Assembly (NCBI GenBank): GCA_033852165.1
Contig: JAWSUZ010000023.1
Span: 62,001 to 126,000, forward strand
Source: Agarilytica sp033852165
Lineage (GTDB): Bacteria > Pseudomonadota > Gammaproteobacteria > Pseudomonadales > Cellvibrionaceae
Length of the DNA stretch: 64,000 nucleotides
Reading direction: 5' to 3'
Shown here: one piece after another, positions 63,790 to 64,000 of the stretch
Layout: every line of letters begins with the position of its first letter
Position numbering within the stretch: the stretch's first letter is position 1
Position numbers and translations under genes: made by a program
Notes under the pieces: model-generated
Told to the model about the DNA's origin: nothing
Databases searched by the model: none
The model's input: only the letters and a program-made list of their open reading frames with translations

Positions 63790-64000
63790 ATGACTACGCT
63801 CTACGGTATCAAAAACTGTGACACCGTCCGCAAAGCACGCCGCTGGCTGGACGATAACAACCACGATCACACCTTTCTCGACTTTCGAGTCGATGGGCTG
63901 GAGATGAAGACCCTACAATCTTTCGCCACGCAAATCGAAAAAGATGTACTGGTCAACAAGCGCAGCACGACGTGGAAACAATTGTCAGACAGCCAAAAAG
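63790..64000 (+). CDS. ArsC/Spx-family protein (YffB-like), cut by window edge
   Basis: The first 70 residues are present and the frame is open at the right edge. MTTLYGIKNCDTVRKARRWLDDNNHDHTFLDFRVDGLE is typical of the YffB branch of the arsenate-reductase-like family, with a single Cys in the thioredoxin-fold active-site loop. In related genomes this gene lies between dapC and dapD. Role in vivo is not established; glutathione-dependent reductase activity has been suggested. Confidence 0.88.
   Translation, partial: MTTLYGIKNCDTVRKARRWLDDNNHDHTFLDFRVDGLEMKTLQSFATQIEKDVLVNKRSTTWKQLSDSQK

Overview
The window reads as the chromosome of a marine-type gammaproteobacterium, most likely Cellvibrionales/Cellvibrionaceae-like (Saccharophagus/Teredinibacter style). 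The evidence is gene order: rpsB-tsf-pyrH-frr-uppS-cdsA-dxr-rseP-bamA-skp-lpxD-fabZ-lpxA-lpxB-rnhB, map-glnD-dapC, and guaB-guaA beside xseA. Secreted enzymes with Pro-Thr linkers and many TonB-dependent receptors point the same way. Base composition looks like the mid-40s % GC by eye. No tRNA, rRNA or CRISPR array was recognised.

Layout. (1) 1-12.5 kb, housekeeping: purL (cut by the left edge), mltF, tadA-rlmA-DUF1653, two flavodoxins, mnmC, a ComFB-like protein and a glutaminyl cyclase. A 165-bp palindromic repeat and a degenerate half copy flank the flavodoxin-mnmC block. (2) 12.8-29.3 kb, accessory island: two paralogous secreted PHB-depolymerase-type esterases at the outer ends, three TonB-dependent receptors with N-terminal signalling (STN) domains, one FecI/FecR sigma/anti-sigma pair, and a secreted type-B carboxylesterase. 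A 25-nt promoter-like motif is almost identical upstream of all three receptors. (3) 30.1-31.4 kb, two decaying genes: cobB (sirtuin) and a DUF4202 gene, the latter carrying eight tandem 7-bp units. (4) 31.8-39.4 kb: a small secreted protein, guaA/guaB, xseA, an orphan ABC ATPase, a membrane-anchored unknown and a PilZ protein. (5) 39.5-54.9 kb, the minus-strand translation/envelope cluster from rpsB to rnhB. (6) 55.2-64.0 kb: a small exported protein, map-glnD-dapC, an atypical endonuclease III, a PAS-GGDEF-EAL protein and the start of an ArsC/YffB-like gene.

How it fits together. The island looks like a self-contained sense-digest-import unit, built like a polysaccharide utilisation locus but with polyester-type hydrolases. 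Secreted depolymerases with substrate-binding domains would release oligomers, STN receptors would bind and import them and signal to FecR, and FecI would fire the shared promoters. The substrate is inferred, not shown. Other items worth attention are a canonical EF-hand loop inserted in the extracellular part of BamA, a Bacteroidota-like Nth with altered cysteine spacing, and the palindromic repeat family.
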